Origin: Roseivirga sp.
Lineage (GTDB): Bacteria > Bacteroidota > Bacteroidia > Cytophagales > Cyclobacteriaceae
Assembly: GCA_021404565.1 (NCBI GenBank)
Contig: JAAWWF010000028.1
Span: 186,001 to 250,000 of the forward strand
Direction: 5' to 3'
DNA: 64,000 bases
Both the position numbers and the translations under genes were made by a program. Under the pieces are notes generated by a model. It did no database searches, was not told the origin of the DNA, and saw only the letters and a list, made by a program, of their open reading frames with translations. Shown in pieces: positions 61,802 through 64,000 of the stretch; positions within the stretch are counted from its first letter, which is position 1; the number at the start of each line of letters is the position of its first letter.

Positions 61802-64000
61802 ATGAAAATCTATCGATCCCTACCCTTTTTTCTACTCTTAAGTTGTACCCTGCTGTTTGGTTTTAACATCGTTGAAGCGCAAACAGCTAAAACTCCTCCG
61901 CCTGTTGATCCCTCCTTTTATCAGGGCTATTCCTGGCGAAATATTGGTCCCAACCGGGGCGGACGTTCTTTGGGTAGCTCGGGAAGCCCCGGCAGACCGA
62001 ATGAGTATTATTTTGGTGCTACCGGTGGAGGGCTCTGGAAAACTACCGATGGCGGTAACGAATGGTTTCCTGTAACGGACGGGCAAATCACCTCTTCGAG
62101 CATTGGTGCGGTGGCTGTGGCTGAAACCAATCCGGATATTGTTTATATCGGAGGAGGTGAAACCCAGCTCAGAGGTAGTATTACCCAAGGCGATGGCGTC
62201 TATAAAACCACCGATGGAGGCAAAACCTGGAGACACCTGGGGCTCAAAGAAACGCAGGCCATTTCACGGATCAGGGTCCACCCTACCAACCCTAATATCG
62301 TTTATGTAGCTGCCCTGGGCCATGTTTATGGCGACAATGAAGAGCGTGGTATATTCCGGTCTAAAGACGGTGGTAATACCTGGGAAAAGGTGCTTTATGT
62401 AAATGACAAGGTCGGTGCAGCTGACCTGATTATCGATCGTACCAATCCCGACATTCTCTATGCCACTACCTGGCAGGTGTATCGTAAAGCCTGGAAAATG
62501 TGGGGTGGCGGACCTGGCTGTGGCCTTTGGAAATCGCTGGATGGCGGAGATACCTGGGTAAACCTTACTACCAACCCCGGTATGCCTGAAGGACCCATTG
62601 GTAAAATTGGTATTACTGTTTCCCCGGTAGATAATAATCGCCTTTGGGCCATCGTAGAAGCCAATGAAGGTGGCGTTTTTCGTTCAGATGATGCCGGCTG
62701 GACCTGGGAAAGAGTCAACTCAGAGAGAAAGCTTCGGCAGCGTGCCTTCTACTATTCCAGAATTTATGCCGATCCACAGGATAAAGATATTGTCTACTGT
62801 CTGAATGTGAATTTTTGGAAATCTACCGATGGTGGCAAAACCTTCGATATCAGAATAAGACCACCTCATGGTGATAATCATGACCTGTGGATTGACCCCA
62901 ATGATCCCCAGCGTATGATCAGCTCCAACGATGGTGGTGGTACCGTTTCTATCAATGGTGGGCAAAGCTGGACAGAGCAAGACTATACCACCACGCAGTT
63001 TTATCATGTAATGACTACCAGTGATGTGCCCTATCATGTAGCGGGTGCTCAGCAGGACAATAGCACTTTGGCCATGCCCAGTGATGGCTGGGGGCATAAA
63101 ATGGGGCGTGGTCCCGGCCATGGCTGGCATTACCCGGTCGGTGGTGGAGAAAGTGGCTGGATCACCCAGAGCCCTACTAATCCCGATGTCTTCTATGCAG
63201 GAAGCCAGGGAGCCCTGTTGACGCGCTACAATCGCAGTACGGGTCAAAGAAGAGATATACAGGTATATCCAAGGTTTTTCTCAGGTGAGCCTTCCAGCGC
63301 CCTACCTGAGCGCTGGCAATGGACTTTCCCGATCATGTTTTCTCCACTGGACCCTTCTACCATGTACACCACCTCGCAACATGTATGGAAAACCACGGAT
63401 GACGGACAGAGCTGGGAGAAAATCAGTCCCGATCTGACCTATGCCGACCCTGAGACGCTGGGAGTTACGGGTGGTATCATTACCAAAGACATGAACGGGC
63501 CTGAAATCTATGCCACCGTGTTTGCACTGGCTCCTTCCAATCACGATGTCAATACCATTTGGGCCGGCTCTGATGATGGCAAGGTACATATCACCAGAAA
63601 TGGTGGTAAGCGTTGGACGGATATCACTCCCAAAGAGCTACCAAAATTTTCTCGCATCAGTATTATCGATGAAAGTAAGTTCAATGCCGGTACGCTATAT
63701 CTGGCAGCCAATCGCTACCAGGTAGATGACAGAGAGCCCTATGTATTCAAAACCACCGATTATGGTAAGAGCTGGACTAAAATCACTACTGGAATCCAGC
63801 CAGGCCACTTTGCCCGGGCAATTCGGGAGGATCTGAAAAAACCTGGTTTGCTTTACCTTGCTACAGAGCACGGTGTTTACGTTTCTTTCAATGATGGAGC
63901 CATATGGCAGTCGTTGCAGCTCAATCTGCCGGATACGCCTATTCGTGATCTGGTATTGAGAGATGATGATGTGGTATTGGGTTCTCATGGCAGAGGTTTC
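61802..64000 (+). CDS. Secreted BNR/sortilin-like beta-propeller protein (cut by right edge)
   Basis: At least 733 codons, open to the window end. A signal peptide ends near NIVEAQ. The sequence has repeated BNR/Asp-box units (GGLWKTTDGGNEW, YKTTDGGKTWRHLG, FRSKDGGNTWEKV, WKSLDGGDTWVNL, KTTDDGQSWEK) of a VPS10/sortilin-like propeller, and starts with WRNIGPNRGGRS as in the large 'glycosyl hydrolase' group of Bacteroidota. Role is probably peptide or glycan binding at the cell surface. Confidence 0.85.
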   Translation, partial: MKIYRSLPFFLLLSCTLLFGFNIVEAQTAKTPPPVDPSFYQGYSWRNIGPNRGGRSLGSSGSPGRPNEYYFGATGGGLWKTTDGGNEWFPVTDGQITSSSIGAVAVAETNPDIVYIGGGETQLRGSITQGDGVYKTTDGGKTWRHLGLKETQAISRIRVHPTNPNIVYVAALGHVYGDNEERGIFRSKDGGNTWEKVLYVNDKVGAADLIIDRTNPDILYATTWQVYRKAWKMWGGGPGCGLWKSLDGGDTWVNLTTNPGMPEGPIGKIGITVSPVDNNRLWAIVEANEGGVFRSDDAGWTWERVNSERKLRQRAFYYSRIYADPQDKDIVYCLNVNFWKSTDGGKTFDIRIRPPHGDNHDLWIDPNDPQRMISSNDGGGTVSINGGQSWTEQDYTTTQFYHVMTTSDVPYHVAGAQQDNSTLAMPSDGWGHKMGRGPGHGWHYPVGGGESGWITQSPTNPDVFYAGSQGALLTRYNRSTGQRRDIQVYPRFFSGEPSSALPERWQWTFPIMFSPLDPSTMYTTSQHVWKTTDDGQSWEKISPDLTYADPETLGVTGGIITKDMNGPEIYATVFALAPSNHDVNTIWAGSDDGKVHITRNGGKRWTDITPKELPKFSRISIIDESKFNAGTLYLAANRYQVDDREPYVFKTTDYGKSWTKITTGIQPGHFARAIREDLKKPGLLYLATEHGVYVSFNDGAIWQSLQLNLPDTPIRDLVLRDDDVVLGSHGRGF

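Overview
The window reads as chromosome of a Bacteroidota member, most likely a marine or soil Cytophagales bacterium. Supporting signs are a subtilase with a type IX secretion C-terminal sorting domain, many short-signal lipoproteins, GIN-domain and SPOR proteins, a promoter of the Bacteroidota -33 TTG / -7 TAnnTTTG type, starts with little Shine-Dalgarno signal, and the family mix (FtsX-type permeases, winged-helix/beta-propeller regulator, TonB/ExbBD cluster). Genus cannot be fixed from the sequence alone.

Layout. 1-5.6 kb: the end of gltD, then a two-gene unit of a secreted mono-heme protein and a Tat-exported flavin amine oxidase. 5.7-10.2 kb: a self-regulated ArsR/AHSA1 pair, a GIN lipoprotein, and the run folC-trmB-PAP2 phosphatase. 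10.2-15.7 kb: envelope glycosyltransferases, a flippase-like membrane protein and a TPR protein. 15.7-25.3 kb: secreted proteins of unknown role, a membrane-anchored winged-helix regulator fused to a TolB-like propeller, a decayed permease fragment beside an intact FtsX-type permease, and an FMN-dependent GltB-like oxidoreductase.

25.3-33.1 kb is an AT-rich accessory island. It holds a large SF2 helicase with a probable C-terminal nuclease, a PD-(D/E)xK endonuclease overlapping a TIR-like protein with a C-terminal membrane helix, a RadC/JAB protein, and about 2.1 kb without convincing coding sequence. That stretch contains two paralogous units of about 360 nt. Each has a closed structured domain of about 140 nt, with compensatory base changes between the copies, and each ends on the minus strand in a hairpin followed by a T-run. 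I read them as two minus-strand non-coding RNA genes. Next to them is a degenerate tandem repeat of 60-64 bp. The island is bracketed by matching inverted repeats (25746-25814 against 32605-32649) and, outside these, by two large multi-arm palindromes sharing TTAACATAA ends (25544-25667 and 32856-32954). No transposase or integrase is visible. The cassette looks like anti-phage defence, but this is inference.

33.1-45 kb returns to core genome: gyrA with a TPR gene, secreted proteins, an ArsC/Spx-like protein, rpe, a T9SS subtilase beside two tandem paralogous lipoproteins, a thioredoxin/flavodoxin group and a TrpF-like protein. 45-54 kb is a probable operon TPR - outer-membrane barrel - SPOR - ExbB - ExbD - TonB, preceded by holA. 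54-64 kb holds a TPR protein, a CPBP protease, a lipoprotein metallophosphoesterase, a small secreted gene broken by two compensating frameshifts, an ankyrin protein, a secreted protein, a class C beta-lactamase-like hydrolase, and the start of a BNR/sortilin-like propeller protein that runs off the right edge.
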